A stretch of 64,000 nt of DNA from CAADGL01 sp964643885 (GTDB lineage Bacteria; Planctomycetota; Phycisphaerae; UBA1845; Fen-1342): assembly GCA_964643885.1 (NCBI GenBank), contig CAZXUI010000017.1:1-64000 (forward strand). Reading direction: 5' to 3'. The notes under the pieces were generated by a model. The model was not told where the DNA came from and made no database searches. It saw nothing but the letters and a program-made list of their open reading frames with translations. Shown in pieces: positions 25,001 to 32,583 of the stretch (the stretch's first letter is position 1; every line of letters begins with the position of its first letter). Position numbers and translations under genes: made by a program.

Positions 25001-25286
25001 AACGTCGATCGCGACGCTTGCCGGCCATTCCGACGAAATCTTCGCCGTGGCCGTCAGCCCGGACGGCCGGCGCATTGTCTCCGGCGGACGGGACGCCATG
25101 ATCCGCGTCTGGGATGCGCGCGACCATTTCGAAATCACTCAGCTTCCCGGCCACGCGTCGTATATCTATTGCTTGGCCTTCAGCCGCGACGGCCGGCTGC
25201 TCGTCTCGGGCGGCGGTGACGAGACGGTGCGGCTCTGGCACACGCGCCGCTACCGTGAGCTGTGTGCGCTACGAGATTCGCCGTAA
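22026..25286 (+). CDS. Ser/Thr protein kinase with membrane helix and WD40 propeller
   Basis: 1086 residues. The N-terminal helical segment of about 80 residues (RIDELFRAAVALPSEQREAF) is typical of kinases paired with this sigma type. The kinase domain spans about 85-365: Gly loop GEGGMGTVY, Lys in VALKVL (115), HRDLKPAN (209-216), DFG (247-249) and SPEQA. A membrane helix (AVVVAVCGIIASLAVGLGVAL) lies near 400-420. The C-terminal 650 residues hold about ten to twelve WD40 repeats, the last ones regular (GHSNNVYALAFTPDGRRLVS, then SRDRTLRIWDL). The kinase probably senses a ligand through the propeller and acts on the sigma factor encoded just upstream. Confidence 0.95.
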   Translation: MSGPDRFRRIDELFRAAVALPSEQREAFLTQRCAGETSILRQVRSLLEQDERAEGVLDRPALVTVSGAVENASAEGGPLPERIGRYRIIRRIGEGGMGTVYEAEQQNPRRRVALKVLRSASSAGRLLQRFEQEARILARLQHPGIAQILEAGATDDGPQRRPFFAMEFVQGRSLLEHVRERALSTRQRIELFALVCDAVHFAHQNGVVHRDLKPANILVVDGAAGAHPAGSGGAGSRWKPAQPKVLDFGVARLTDVDIEAVTQHTTLGELVGTVPYMSPEQAAGDPAQLDWRTDVYSLGVILYELLTGRLPHEVRHLLIHEAVRLIREDDPTPAGSIDRSLRGDLETILAKALEKDKQRRYQSAAELALDIRRYLEEQPIAARPASAFYRLSKFARRNKAVVVAVCGIIASLAVGLGVALRQAIVAERARAQEQRLRGEAERASYRACLVAAASALSSHNVSDARRYLESAPASLQGWEWEHLSSRLDDSITSLETRFSPVRIALSPDGRTLVACASSGDVRSWRLPDLTPLAHYTIVDLFRERRIQGFVFLPEGRLRVDTRAGSAILDAESLRLLAHDTLATAHRSHDGRWGVFAEREQREFHTIVRELGTERELLRFNQVDPHSLRVRFTRDGRLMALGFSQERGAEVYRLSDGAKLISRPQWGRISAMAFSADDSRLVVGTALGQAHLLDVSGQREDIELLGHREAITAVAFDPGGRRVATASSDRTVRLWSAVDGGPVATMRGNEGDTTDLAFNPDGAQIVTASADARVRWWDAALVADPFVLPTPGPVYALSLSPDGTRLAAACLGGERPLRIWDLASGREVAAGLDGYLSALAYSVDGSRIVVGRAHDENRMVDAADLSQERSVPGHFWRTDWLAFDPAHETLLSLSNRGVLLAQSVSDWRRIRSVSFRAPSDSEGCRAVMSPDGSLLAVGSGRRIHLLSAESWDEVGLLSGHSNNVYALAFTPDGRRLVSGSRDRTLRIWDLASRTSIATLAGHSDEIFAVAVSPDGRRIVSGGRDAMIRVWDARDHFEITQLPGHASYIYCLAFSRDGRLLVSGGGDETVRLWHTRRYRELCALRDSP

Positions 25287-25328
25287 ACACTGGCCCGGCA
25301 TGCCTTTGCATGCGGGCAATCCCACCTG

Positions 25329-25353
25329 GGATAGGGACTTATTCCTATTGTCC
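25329..25353 (-). promoter_or_regulatory. near-palindromic operator-like site 1 (GGAATAAGTCCC)
   Basis: On the minus strand it reads ATAGGAATAAGTCCCTAT, with outer bases GGAC/TATCC extending the symmetry. It ends 76 bp before the DUF2383 gene. Related sites lie at 30692, 31208 and 32011. Confidence 0.5.
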
Positions 25354-25429
25354 GGCCCCCGCCCTCGGCCCGACATTAGTCGAGGAGGGCGAGCACGCGC
25401 GCCCCAGGAGCGCGCCACGGGATCCGACC

Positions 25430-25879
25430 ATGAACCCGCTGACCATAGACCAGCGCCGCTCGCTGGAACTATTGCATGACGCCTGCGCAAATTGCGCCAG
25501 TACGCTGCGTTCCGCAGGTGAGATGGTGGAGGCGCCGGCCCTGCGTTCGCGATGCCTGGATCACGCCGCGGCGTGGCGCGAGACGGCGGCGGATCTGCGC
25601 CGTCTCATCCAGGACGGGCGCGAGCGCTCCGGCACCGTCTACGGCATTCTGCTAACGCTGGGGCGAACGTGGCTCAAGGTGAAGTCTGCCGTCGGCGATA
25701 CGCAGGCGATCATGGCCGAATGTCATCGCCGCGAACGGGACGTACGCAAGCGGATCGAGGCGGCCCAGCGCAGCGACCTGCCCGCAGATATCCGGGCAGG
25801 ATTGCAGGAAATCCAGCAGCGACTGGACCGAATGAGCACGGCCGCCGGGTCCGGCCACGCGGGCCAGGGGGCGAACTGA
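25430..25879 (+). CDS. DUF2383 / PA2169-family four-helix-bundle protein
   Basis: A 149-residue, mainly helical cytoplasmic protein: IDQRRSLELLHDACANCAST, then CLDHAAAWRETAADLRRLIQ, GTVYGILLTLGRTWLKVKSA and ECHRRERDVRKRIEAA. This pattern fits the DUF2383 four-helix-bundle family, often found with stress genes such as csbD. The molecular role is unknown. The ATG at 25430 was chosen by the start of similarity; the ribosome binding site is weak. It is preceded by a palindromic site and followed 76 bp later by the FixL-like kinase gene. Confidence 0.72.
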   Translation: MNPLTIDQRRSLELLHDACANCASTLRSAGEMVEAPALRSRCLDHAAAWRETAADLRRLIQDGRERSGTVYGILLTLGRTWLKVKSAVGDTQAIMAECHRRERDVRKRIEAAQRSDLPADIRAGLQEIQQRLDRMSTAAGSGHAGQGAN

Positions 25880-25894
25880 CCCCGGGCGGCGCGA

Positions 25895-25904
25895 TATAAT
25901 AGGG
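25895..25904 (+). promoter_or_regulatory. putative -10 box of the PAS kinase operon
   Basis: A perfect TATAAT at 25895-25900 followed by AGGG, in otherwise GC-rich sequence, 55 bp before the kinase start. The overlapping AATAGGG resembles half of the palindromic sites nearby. No good -35 box is visible, so an activator may be required (inference). Confidence 0.4.
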
Positions 25905-25955
25905 CATCTGCCGTGTTCGCTCGGGCCATCTGACGAATTCGTTCGGGAGTCCTGG

Positions 25956-28900
25956 ATGAGCCAAGCTCCGGCCGCCCGTTCTGACCCGCCCAACCAGCGG
26001 AGCACAGGCTCCGGCGCGCCGCGGCCCGTCCCGGTCGAGTTTCGGCCGGGCGCGGAGCTGGCCGCCTATCTGGCCGCCATCGTCGAATCCTCCGACGACG
26101 CGATCATCGGCCAATCGCTGGACGGCACCGTTTTCAGTTGGAACGGCGGTGCGCAGCAGCTCTACGGCTACGGCCGCGAGGAGATGCTGGGCCGGTCGAT
26201 CGAACGCATCGTTCCGCCGGAGCGGCGCGAGGAGTTCGAGCGGCTGATGGGCGCGCTGAGGGCGGGCGAGCGCATCAAGCACATCGAGACGGAGCACGTG
26301 CGCAGGGACGGCCGGCGGGTGATCGTCTCGCTGACGGTCTCGCCGCTGAAAGACCTGGGTGGGCGAGTCATCGGCGCTTCCGCCATCGCACGGGACATCA
26401 CGGACCGCAAACAGTCTCAGGCGGCGGAGCAGGAGGCCCTGGCGCGGCTGCGGGCGGTGATCGAGGCGGCGGTCGACGGCATCATCACGATCGACGAGCG
26501 CGGCACCATCGAGAGCGTCAATCCCGCGGCGCTGCGGATCTTCGGATACGCCGAAGCGGAGCTGGTCGGCGAGAACGTCCGCATCCTGATGCCGGAACCC
26601 TATCGCAGCCAGAGCGACACCTTCCTGCGAAACCACCTTGAGACGGGCCGGCGGAAGATGATCGGGATCGGCCGCGAGGTGCAGGGGCGGCGCAAGGACG
26701 GTTCGGTCTTCCCGATGGAGCTGGCGGTCAGCGAGACCCGCCTGCGCCAGCGGCGGATCTTCACCGGGATGGTCCGCGACATCAGCCGCCGCCGCGAGGC
26801 GGAGCTCGCCCTTCAGGCCAAGGAAGCCGAGCTGGAGCTCGTCGCCAAGACCACGCCGGTGAAACTGACGCGTTGTAGCCGCGATCTGCGCTATCGCTTC
26901 GTCAACCGGGCCGCAGCGGCGCTGTTCGATCTCACACCGGAGCAGATGATCGGAAGGCCGATCGTCGAGATCATGGGTCAGCGTGCCTTCGACCTCATCG
27001 CGCCGCACGTCGAGCGCGTCCTGTGCGGCGAACCTGTCGAGTACGAAGCTGAGTTGCCGCTGCCCACACTGGGGCCGCGCTGGCTGCGTGTGCACTACGT
27101 CCCCGACCGCGACGAGTCCGGCCAGGTGGCGGGCTGGATCGCCTCGATCTTCGACATCACCGAGGGCAAGCGGGCGGAAGAGGCGCTGCGGCGCAGCGAA
27201 GAGCGCTATCGCGCGATCGTGGAGGGGCAGGTCGAGATGGTCTGCCGCTTCCGCCCGGACGGGACGATCCTCTTCGTCAACGGCGCCTACGCCCGCGCCC
27301 GCGGCTCGACGCCCGAGGCGCTGCTGGGCGTGAACTTCTGGGATTTCATCGAGGAGAGCGACCGCCCGGCCGTGCGCGCCTGTCTCGAGCGCCTGTCGCC
27401 GGAGAATCCCGTCGTCCGCATCGAGAACCGGTTCGAGACGCGGGACGGCGTTCGCTGGACGCTCTGGATGAACCGCGCCCTGGCCTTCGACGCACAGGGC
27501 CGGGCGACCGAGGTGCAGTCCTCCGGCATCGACATCACCCACCGCAAGCGGGCCGAGGAGGCCCTGCGCGAAAGCGAGGAGCGCTTCGCCGCGTTCATGC
27601 GACATTTGCCCGGCGCGGCCTGGATGAAGGACCTTCACGGGCGCTACGTCTACGCCAACCCGGAAGCCGCCCGCATCTTCGGCAAGCCGCTGGAAACGCT
27701 GCTCGGCCGGACCGACGAGGAGATCTTCCCGCCGGAAACAGCGCGGCAATTCCGCGAGAACGACCTGCGGGCGCTGCAATCCGACGCCGGCGTCCAGTGC
27801 ATCGAGACGCTCCGCCAGGCGGACGGTGTCGTGCACCGCTCGATCGTCAGCAAGTTCATCGTGCCGGGGGCGGACAGGCGGCCGGGCTGCGTCGGGGGCG
27901 CGGCGTTCGACGTGACGGACTGGATCGCGGCGGAGGATGCGCTGCGTCAGAGCGAGGAGCGCTACCGCCAGCTCATCCAGAATCTGCCTTCAGCAGTCTA
28001 CGCGTGCGACGCCGACGGCCGGCTGACGCTCTACAACGACGCGGCGGTGGAGCTCTGGGGCCGGGTGCCGGCCCTGGGCCAGGACCGCTGGTGCGGCTCG
28101 TATCGCATCTATGACCTGGACGGCAATCCGGTACCGCTGGAGCAGTGTCCGATGGCGATCGCCGTCCGCGAGAAGCGTCCGATTCGCCGGGTCGAGCTCG
28201 TCATCGAGCGGCCGGACGGCACGCGGCGGAGCATTCTGGCGAATCCGGTGCCGACGCTGGATGCGGACGGAAGCGCGCTGGGCGCGGTGAACATGCTGAT
28301 CGACCTGACCGAGTTTAAGCAGGTCGAGAGCGCGCTGCGCGACAGCGAGCGGCGCTTCCGGCTGATGGCCGACAGCGCGCCGAACATGATCTGGATGAGC
28401 GACGTCGACAAGCGCTGCACCTGGTTCAACCGCCGCTGGCTGGAATTCACCGGCCGGCCGCTGGAGCAGGAACTGGGCGACGGCTGGACCGAAGGCGTGC
28501 ACCCGGACGATCTGGAGCGCTGCCTGCAGATCTATCACCAGGCGTTCGACGAACGCCGGACCTTCGAGATGGAGTATCGCCTGCGGCGCCACGACGGCGA
28601 GTACCGCTGGCTGTGCGACGCCGGCGTGCCGATTCAGATGGCCGACGGCCGTTTCGGCGGATACATCGGCTCCTGCATCGACATCACCGATCGCAAGGTC
28701 GGGGAGGAGGTGCTCCGCGAGCGCGTGGCCGAGCGCACCCACGAGTTGCGGGCCGCCAACGAGCAGTTGCACCACCAGATCGCAGAGCGGACGCGGATCG
28801 AGTCGCTGCTGGCGACCGAGAACCGCATCCTGGAGCTGATCGCGGCCGGGGCGGACCTGCACGAGATGCTCGAAGCGCTCTGTTCCGCGATCGAGAGCCT

Positions 28901-30038
28901 GATTCCGCATTCCCGCTGCGTTATCCGCCTGGCGCCGGTCGGTTGGAACCTCGATGATGAGGCTCCGGCCGCGTCGGTGCCACCGGCCACGGCCGGCGTG
29001 AACGTCTTCGGCGCACTGGCCGAGAGCGGCATCTGTCCGGAGCTGTGCCGCGAGCGGACGGTGTTGCTGCGCGACGAGCCGGGCTTCGACGAGTCCCTCC
29101 GGCCGTTGCGGGTGAGGTCCTATTGGTTCGAGCCGATCATCGGTCCGGGCGGCGCGCTGCTGGGAACGGTCGGGGTCTACTGCGCTTCGGCGGTGCGGCC
29201 GGACGAAGACGCGCTTTCGGCGGGTTCGCTGGCGACACGTCTGGCGGCGATCGTGATCGAGCGGGCGCGGGCCGAGGAGCGTGCCCGCGAGCAGCTCGCG
29301 CAGCTCGCGCACGTGGCGCGGCTGGCGACGATGGGCGAGATGGCCTCCGGGCTGGCGCACGAGCTGAACCAGCCGCTGTGTGCGATCGTCAATTTCACCG
29401 AGGCGTGCGTGGAGCTGTTGCAGAGGAACCCGGGGGAGCGCGACCCGCTGCCGCACGCGTTGGGCGAGGTCGCCCGCCAGGCCGAACGGGCGGGCGAGGT
29501 GATCCGCCGGCTGCGAGACTTCGTCAAGCGGCGCGAGCCGCAGCGCATCGCGATGGACGTCAACGGCGTCATTCGCGAGGTCGTCGCTTTCACGAGCGTC
29601 GAGCTGCGGCACTGCGAGATTCGCGTGCGCGTCAAGCTGGCCAAGCGGCTGCCGAAGGTGCTGGCCGATCCGATCCAGATTCAGCAGGTCCTGGTCAACC
29701 TCGTCCGCAACGCCTGCGAGGCGATGCGCGAGAACAACGGCCGGCCGAAGGTGCTGACGGTCGAGACGGCTCGTGTGCGCGGGGCCGTCGAGGTGCGGGT
29801 GACGGACCAGGGACCGGGCATCCCGGAGGAGATCAAGCAGCGGCTGTTCGAGCCGTTCTTCACCACGAAGCGCGACGGGATGGGGATGGGCCTGTCGATC
29901 AGTCGTTCGATTCTGGAAGTCCACGAGGGTCGCATGTGGGTCACGTCGAACCACAAGGGCGGGTCGACGTTCCACTTCTCGATCCCGACCGCCTGGAGGG
30001 CTCGCCGTGGCCGAAGGTACAGTCTTCATAGTGGATGA
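25956..30038 (+). CDS. seven-PAS, GAF sensor histidine kinase (FixL-like)
   Basis: 1360 residues without membrane segments. Seven PAS domains follow one another from about 35 to 920; each ends in a DIT-type motif. A GAF-like domain covers about 955-1110. Then come HisKA with GLAHELNQPL and a HATPase domain with N box NLVRNACEA, DQGPGIP and GMGMGLSI. PAS 2 is strikingly like the FixL heme PAS (RILMPEPYR, then IGIGREVQGRRKDGSVFPMELAV), but the expected RxxHD reads RSQSD, so the proximal heme His is missing. The 3' end overlaps the regulator gene by 32 nt, making a FixLJ-type operon. The signal is unknown, perhaps redox or a small ligand. Confidence 0.94.
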   Translation: MSQAPAARSDPPNQRSTGSGAPRPVPVEFRPGAELAAYLAAIVESSDDAIIGQSLDGTVFSWNGGAQQLYGYGREEMLGRSIERIVPPERREEFERLMGALRAGERIKHIETEHVRRDGRRVIVSLTVSPLKDLGGRVIGASAIARDITDRKQSQAAEQEALARLRAVIEAAVDGIITIDERGTIESVNPAALRIFGYAEAELVGENVRILMPEPYRSQSDTFLRNHLETGRRKMIGIGREVQGRRKDGSVFPMELAVSETRLRQRRIFTGMVRDISRRREAELALQAKEAELELVAKTTPVKLTRCSRDLRYRFVNRAAAALFDLTPEQMIGRPIVEIMGQRAFDLIAPHVERVLCGEPVEYEAELPLPTLGPRWLRVHYVPDRDESGQVAGWIASIFDITEGKRAEEALRRSEERYRAIVEGQVEMVCRFRPDGTILFVNGAYARARGSTPEALLGVNFWDFIEESDRPAVRACLERLSPENPVVRIENRFETRDGVRWTLWMNRALAFDAQGRATEVQSSGIDITHRKRAEEALRESEERFAAFMRHLPGAAWMKDLHGRYVYANPEAARIFGKPLETLLGRTDEEIFPPETARQFRENDLRALQSDAGVQCIETLRQADGVVHRSIVSKFIVPGADRRPGCVGGAAFDVTDWIAAEDALRQSEERYRQLIQNLPSAVYACDADGRLTLYNDAAVELWGRVPALGQDRWCGSYRIYDLDGNPVPLEQCPMAIAVREKRPIRRVELVIERPDGTRRSILANPVPTLDADGSALGAVNMLIDLTEFKQVESALRDSERRFRLMADSAPNMIWMSDVDKRCTWFNRRWLEFTGRPLEQELGDGWTEGVHPDDLERCLQIYHQAFDERRTFEMEYRLRRHDGEYRWLCDAGVPIQMADGRFGGYIGSCIDITDRKVGEEVLRERVAERTHELRAANEQLHHQIAERTRIESLLATENRILELIAAGADLHEMLEALCSAIESLIPHSRCVIRLAPVGWNLDDEAPAASVPPATAGVNVFGALAESGICPELCRERTVLLRDEPGFDESLRPLRVRSYWFEPIIGPGGALLGTVGVYCASAVRPDEDALSAGSLATRLAAIVIERARAEERAREQLAQLAHVARLATMGEMASGLAHELNQPLCAIVNFTEACVELLQRNPGERDPLPHALGEVARQAERAGEVIRRLRDFVKRREPQRIAMDVNGVIREVVAFTSVELRHCEIRVRVKLAKRLPKVLADPIQIQQVLVNLVRNACEAMRENNGRPKVLTVETARVRGAVEVRVTDQGPGIPEEIKQRLFEPFFTTKRDGMGMGLSISRSILEVHEGRMWVTSNHKGGSTFHFSIPTAWRARRGRRYSLHSG

Positions 30039-30615
30039 CGATCAGGCCGTCCGCAATTCGCTCGAGATGCTCTTCGAGTCGATGGACATGGCCGTCGAGA
30101 CGTTCCCCAGCGCGCGGGACTTTCTCAGCCAGTATTCGCCGGACCGCCCGGGCTGCCTGGTGCTCGACGTGCGCATGCCCGGCATGGGCGGGCTCGAATT
30201 GCAGCGGCACCTGCGCGACAACGGCATTCACATCCCCGTGATCATCATCACGGGGCACGGCGACGTGCCGATCGCCGTGCGCGCGCTCAAGGACGGCGCG
30301 GTGGAGTTCCTCGAAAAACCCTTCAGCAAGCAGCTCCTGCTCGAGCACGTCCAGGCAGCCCTGCTGCGCGACGCCCGCCGCCGCCGCGAAACCGCGCACA
30401 AGGCGGGAATCCTCGAACGCCTCGCCCTGCTGAGCGACCGCGAACGCGAGGTCATGGACCTCGTCGTCGCCGGAAAGGTCAGCAAGCAGATCGCGCTCGA
30501 GCTCGGCATCAGCAAGAAGACGGTCGACGTCCACCGCGGCCGCGTGATGCAGAAAATGCAGGTCGAGTCGCTGGCCGAGCTGGTCGAGCTGGCCGTCGAA
30601 GCTCGTCAGGCGTAG
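30007..30615 (+). CDS. FixJ-family response regulator
   Basis: 202 residues. Receiver domain 1-125: FIVDDDQAVRNSLE, phospho-acceptor Asp in VLDVRMPGMGG, Thr in IIITGHGDVPIAV and Lys in FLEKPF, all conserved. A LuxR-type HTH follows at about 138-200 (LSDREREVMDLVVAGKVSKQ, then IALELGISKKTVDVHRGRVM). The GTG start at 30007 overlaps the kinase gene by 32 nt. It is the cognate partner of that kinase and a good candidate to bind the GGAATAAGTCCC-like palindromes around this island (inference). Confidence 0.96.
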   Translation: MAEGTVFIVDDDQAVRNSLEMLFESMDMAVETFPSARDFLSQYSPDRPGCLVLDVRMPGMGGLELQRHLRDNGIHIPVIIITGHGDVPIAVRALKDGAVEFLEKPFSKQLLLEHVQAALLRDARRRRETAHKAGILERLALLSDREREVMDLVVAGKVSKQIALELGISKKTVDVHRGRVMQKMQVESLAELVELAVEARQA

Positions 30616-30691
30616 CGCCGGCCGGCACGGGCGGTTCCGGGAGCTGCGTCCCACGGCCGCTGGCGGCCCGCAAACGGTGATTTCACCCCGG

Positions 30692-30715
30692 CAATAGGGA
30701 CTGTTCCCATTCGCC
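30692..30715 (-). promoter_or_regulatory. near-palindromic operator-like site 2 (GGGAACAGTCCC)
   Basis: On the minus strand it reads ATGGGAACAGTCCCTATTG. It lies 77 bp after the FixJ-like stop and about 124 bp before the FlgM-like gene. It shares the GGRAYARGTCCCTAT pattern with site 1. Confidence 0.5.
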
Positions 30716-30838
30716 ATCGGAACTAGACCCGATGTATAGGCGCGGCGCGCAAAGTTACGATGAGCAGACTTTGGGGAGGGTCCGGCCGGAAGCACCGGAC
30801 CCTTGGTGGCTGCTCCAGTGTGGGAAAGGAGAGGTGTC

Positions 30839-31048
30839 TTGGCCGCGGCGAAAGAGCAGGAAGCTCGCCCGCATCGCATGCGGGAGCGGATCGGACGGCT
30901 GCGTGAGGCGATCGCCCACGGCACCTACCCGGCGCCGCACATGATCGACATCGCGGTCGATCGATTGTGGAGCGCCGTTGTGTCCGGCGGCCCCTTCGCA
31001 GAGAGCGAAGCAAGCGGCAGGCGGCTCGTCCTGCGGCGCAAGTCATAG
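30839..31048 (+). CDS. small FlgM-like (anti-sigma-28-type) protein
   Basis: 69 residues. The core RIGRLREAIAHGTYPAPHMI, then DIAVDRLWSAV, matches the C-terminal half of FlgM (LKxAIxxGTY.....IAxxLL), which binds the flagellar sigma factor. No flagellar genes are in the window, so it may act on another sigma factor or be a stress adaptor. The TTG start at 30839 has an excellent GGAGAGG 5 nt upstream; ATG-only choices would lose either the ribosome site or the N-terminus. The gene lies between two operator-like sites. Confidence 0.6.
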   Translation: MAAAKEQEARPHRMRERIGRLREAIAHGTYPAPHMIDIAVDRLWSAVVSGGPFAESEASGRRLVLRRKS

Positions 31049-31207
31049 ACTCTGATTCGCCGGGCCGCTTTCGGCCAACCCGCGCAAGCGGTTTCACATA
31101 CTCTCTGGGCCGGTCGGGGGTGCGCGAGGTTCGCGCGCTTCCGACCGGCTTGCCGTTTGGCTCGCCAGCGGCAGCTTGGCCAGTGCAAATCATTCCGGGC
31201 GTCCCGG

Positions 31208-31225
31208 GCGCTGTTCCCAATTGCC
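31208..31225 (-). promoter_or_regulatory. operator-like site 3 (half site TTGGGAACAG)
   Basis: On the minus strand it reads GGCAATTGGGAACAGCGCCC. The left half matches site 2 closely and the right half is poor. It ends 65 bp before the degenerate receiver gene. Confidence 0.35.
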
Positions 31226-31289
31226 GGCTGCGAGCCGGAATCTATCGTATTAGACGGGATTCAGCCGGGACCGAGATGGAGTCCGCACC

Positions 31290-31883
31290 ATGCCGCCGGC
31301 CGACCCGAACCGACCAGGCTCGAGCGGGGAGCAGAACGGCGAGCCAGACGGCCTCTTACCCCTCCGGTGTGCGCCGGGACGTCCGCCAGGACGGACCGGC
31401 GCACGCAGAATTTCAGCGGCGCGCGCCGCGGGTGCGCCCGCTTGCGGTTCGGGCTCCATCGCAGCGTCAGAGCGGGAACCTGCGCGCCTCGCTGGGGCGT
31501 TGGTGCCGCGGCCGGGGCATCCGACCCGATGCGGCTCCGGTCGCGCTGCACCGCGCGCACTGGTCGTTGCCGCGGATCTGCGCGTGCGGCAGCTCGTTCG
31601 CCGCCGTCTGCGAGCCGGCGGCTTCGCGGTCATCACGACCGACGACGGGCTGCACGCGGTGATGCTGGCACATGAGGATCCGCCAGATCTGATCATCGTC
31701 GCCGACGTGGTCGGGGGGCTGGGGGCCGTACATCTGCTGCGCTGCCTGCGGCAGGACCCGCGCACCGCGGACGTGCCGACGTTCGTGCTCGTCTCGAGCG
31801 GACCACGTCGCTGGCGAGTCACATCGGTCGGCCGGCGGACGGAGCGGGCGAGCGTCGGGCTGGCGCTCGGCGAAGTCTTCTGA
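31290..31883 (+). CDS. degenerate response-regulator receiver protein
   Basis: 197 residues. The first 85 are low-complexity and probably disordered. A receiver-like fold then follows: RALVVAADLRVRQLVRRRLR, then GGFAVITTDDGLHAVMLAHE and PDLIIVADVVGGLGAVHLLR, and TADVPTFVLVSSG. Where a receiver has LLDV, this has VADV, so the phospho-acceptor position is Ala with an Asp one residue later. The acidic pair is reduced to one Asp and the C-terminal KP is missing. It is probably a phosphorylation-independent pseudo-receiver. The ATG at 31290 has TGGAG 9 nt upstream. Shorter starts are possible because the N-terminus looks unlike a domain. Confidence 0.55.
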   Translation: MPPADPNRPGSSGEQNGEPDGLLPLRCAPGRPPGRTGARRISAARAAGAPACGSGSIAASEREPARLAGALVPRPGHPTRCGSGRAAPRALVVAADLRVRQLVRRRLRAGGFAVITTDDGLHAVMLAHEDPPDLIIVADVVGGLGAVHLLRCLRQDPRTADVPTFVLVSSGPRRWRVTSVGRRTERASVGLALGEVF

Positions 31884-32010
31884 CCGGGATCGCGAGCGGC
31901 TGCCACTCGCGTCTCGCGGCACTGCTCGTGCGCTTAAAATCCCCTGCGAGCCGGCCCGCATGCTCCATTCCTGCCCGCACGCACACGATCACCACGCAGT
32001 ATCTGATCAT

Positions 32011-32030
32011 AGTTGGAATAAGTGCCAATA
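32011..32030 (+). promoter_or_regulatory. operator-like site 4 (GGAATAAGTGCC)
   Basis: AGTTGGAATAAGTGCCAATA, with the inverted arms TTGG/CCAA around AATAAGTG. The core GGAATAAGT matches site 1 exactly. It lies about 136 bp before the lipoprotein gene that opens the csbD/DUF1328 group, in a 282-bp spacer that is locally AT-rich. Confidence 0.45.
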
Positions 32031-32165
32031 ACCAACTCGTCGCGCCGCGCCTATGTTCATAGTCAGCGGCTCGCCTGTGAGATGATCAGCTTACGGGGAG
32101 CTGAGCGTCGCGCGGCCGTCGAAAGAGTCTGTCAGACGTCGCGCCCGGGACCGCGGAGGTGCTGC

Positions 32166-32537
32166 ATGAATCGCCGACGAAGGCTCAGGACGATGGGAGC
32201 GTGCGTGGGGCTCGTGCTGTTCACGGCGACGCTTTCGGGCTGCTCGATCCACGGCAAGTGGTCCGTGGCGCACCTGGACCCTGATGCGGCCCGGCGCGAT
32301 TTCGCACTCAGCAGCCTCACCCTCCAGCGCGATGGAACGTTTTACGCCGAGTCCGACGGCGGGGCGGGCATCAAGACGACGTCGGGCACCTACATCTACG
32401 ACGACGGACTGTTGACGCTCAATCAGCACGACGGAGCGCAGCAGACCTACGACGCCAAGCTCGAGGGGAGCACGCTGAAGCTTACACGGCATTGGAAGGG
32501 CGGCCGCGTGACCGCGCGACTCGAGCGGGAGGAGTAG
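32166..32537 (+). CDS. small lipoprotein, lipocalin-like
   Basis: 123 residues. The signal (MNRRRRLRTMGACVGLVLFT) ends in the lipobox LSGC. The rest is predicted beta: GKWSVAHLDPDAARRDFALS, LTLQRDGTFYAESDG, SGTYIYDDGLLTLN and STLKLTRHWKGGRVTARLER. The pattern of short strands with GTF and GTY resembles lipocalin-like or NlpE-like small barrels. The role is unknown, perhaps envelope stress. A consensus GGAGGT precedes the ATG by 6 nt. It is followed by csbD-like and DUF1328 genes on the same strand, with 46 and 32 bp gaps. Confidence 0.75.
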   Translation: MNRRRRLRTMGACVGLVLFTATLSGCSIHGKWSVAHLDPDAARRDFALSSLTLQRDGTFYAESDGGAGIKTTSGTYIYDDGLLTLNQHDGAQQTYDAKLEGSTLKLTRHWKGGRVTARLEREE

Positions 32538-32583
32538 CGAACGGAAGGATTCGCGTAGTCAGCACACGCAAGGCGCGCAGGCC

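Noticed and set aside
30007..30038. The kinase/regulator overlap as a frameshifted hybrid kinase
   Set aside because: The kinase ends after a complete HATPase domain and the regulator starts with a complete receiver, so these are two separate genes with an overlap.
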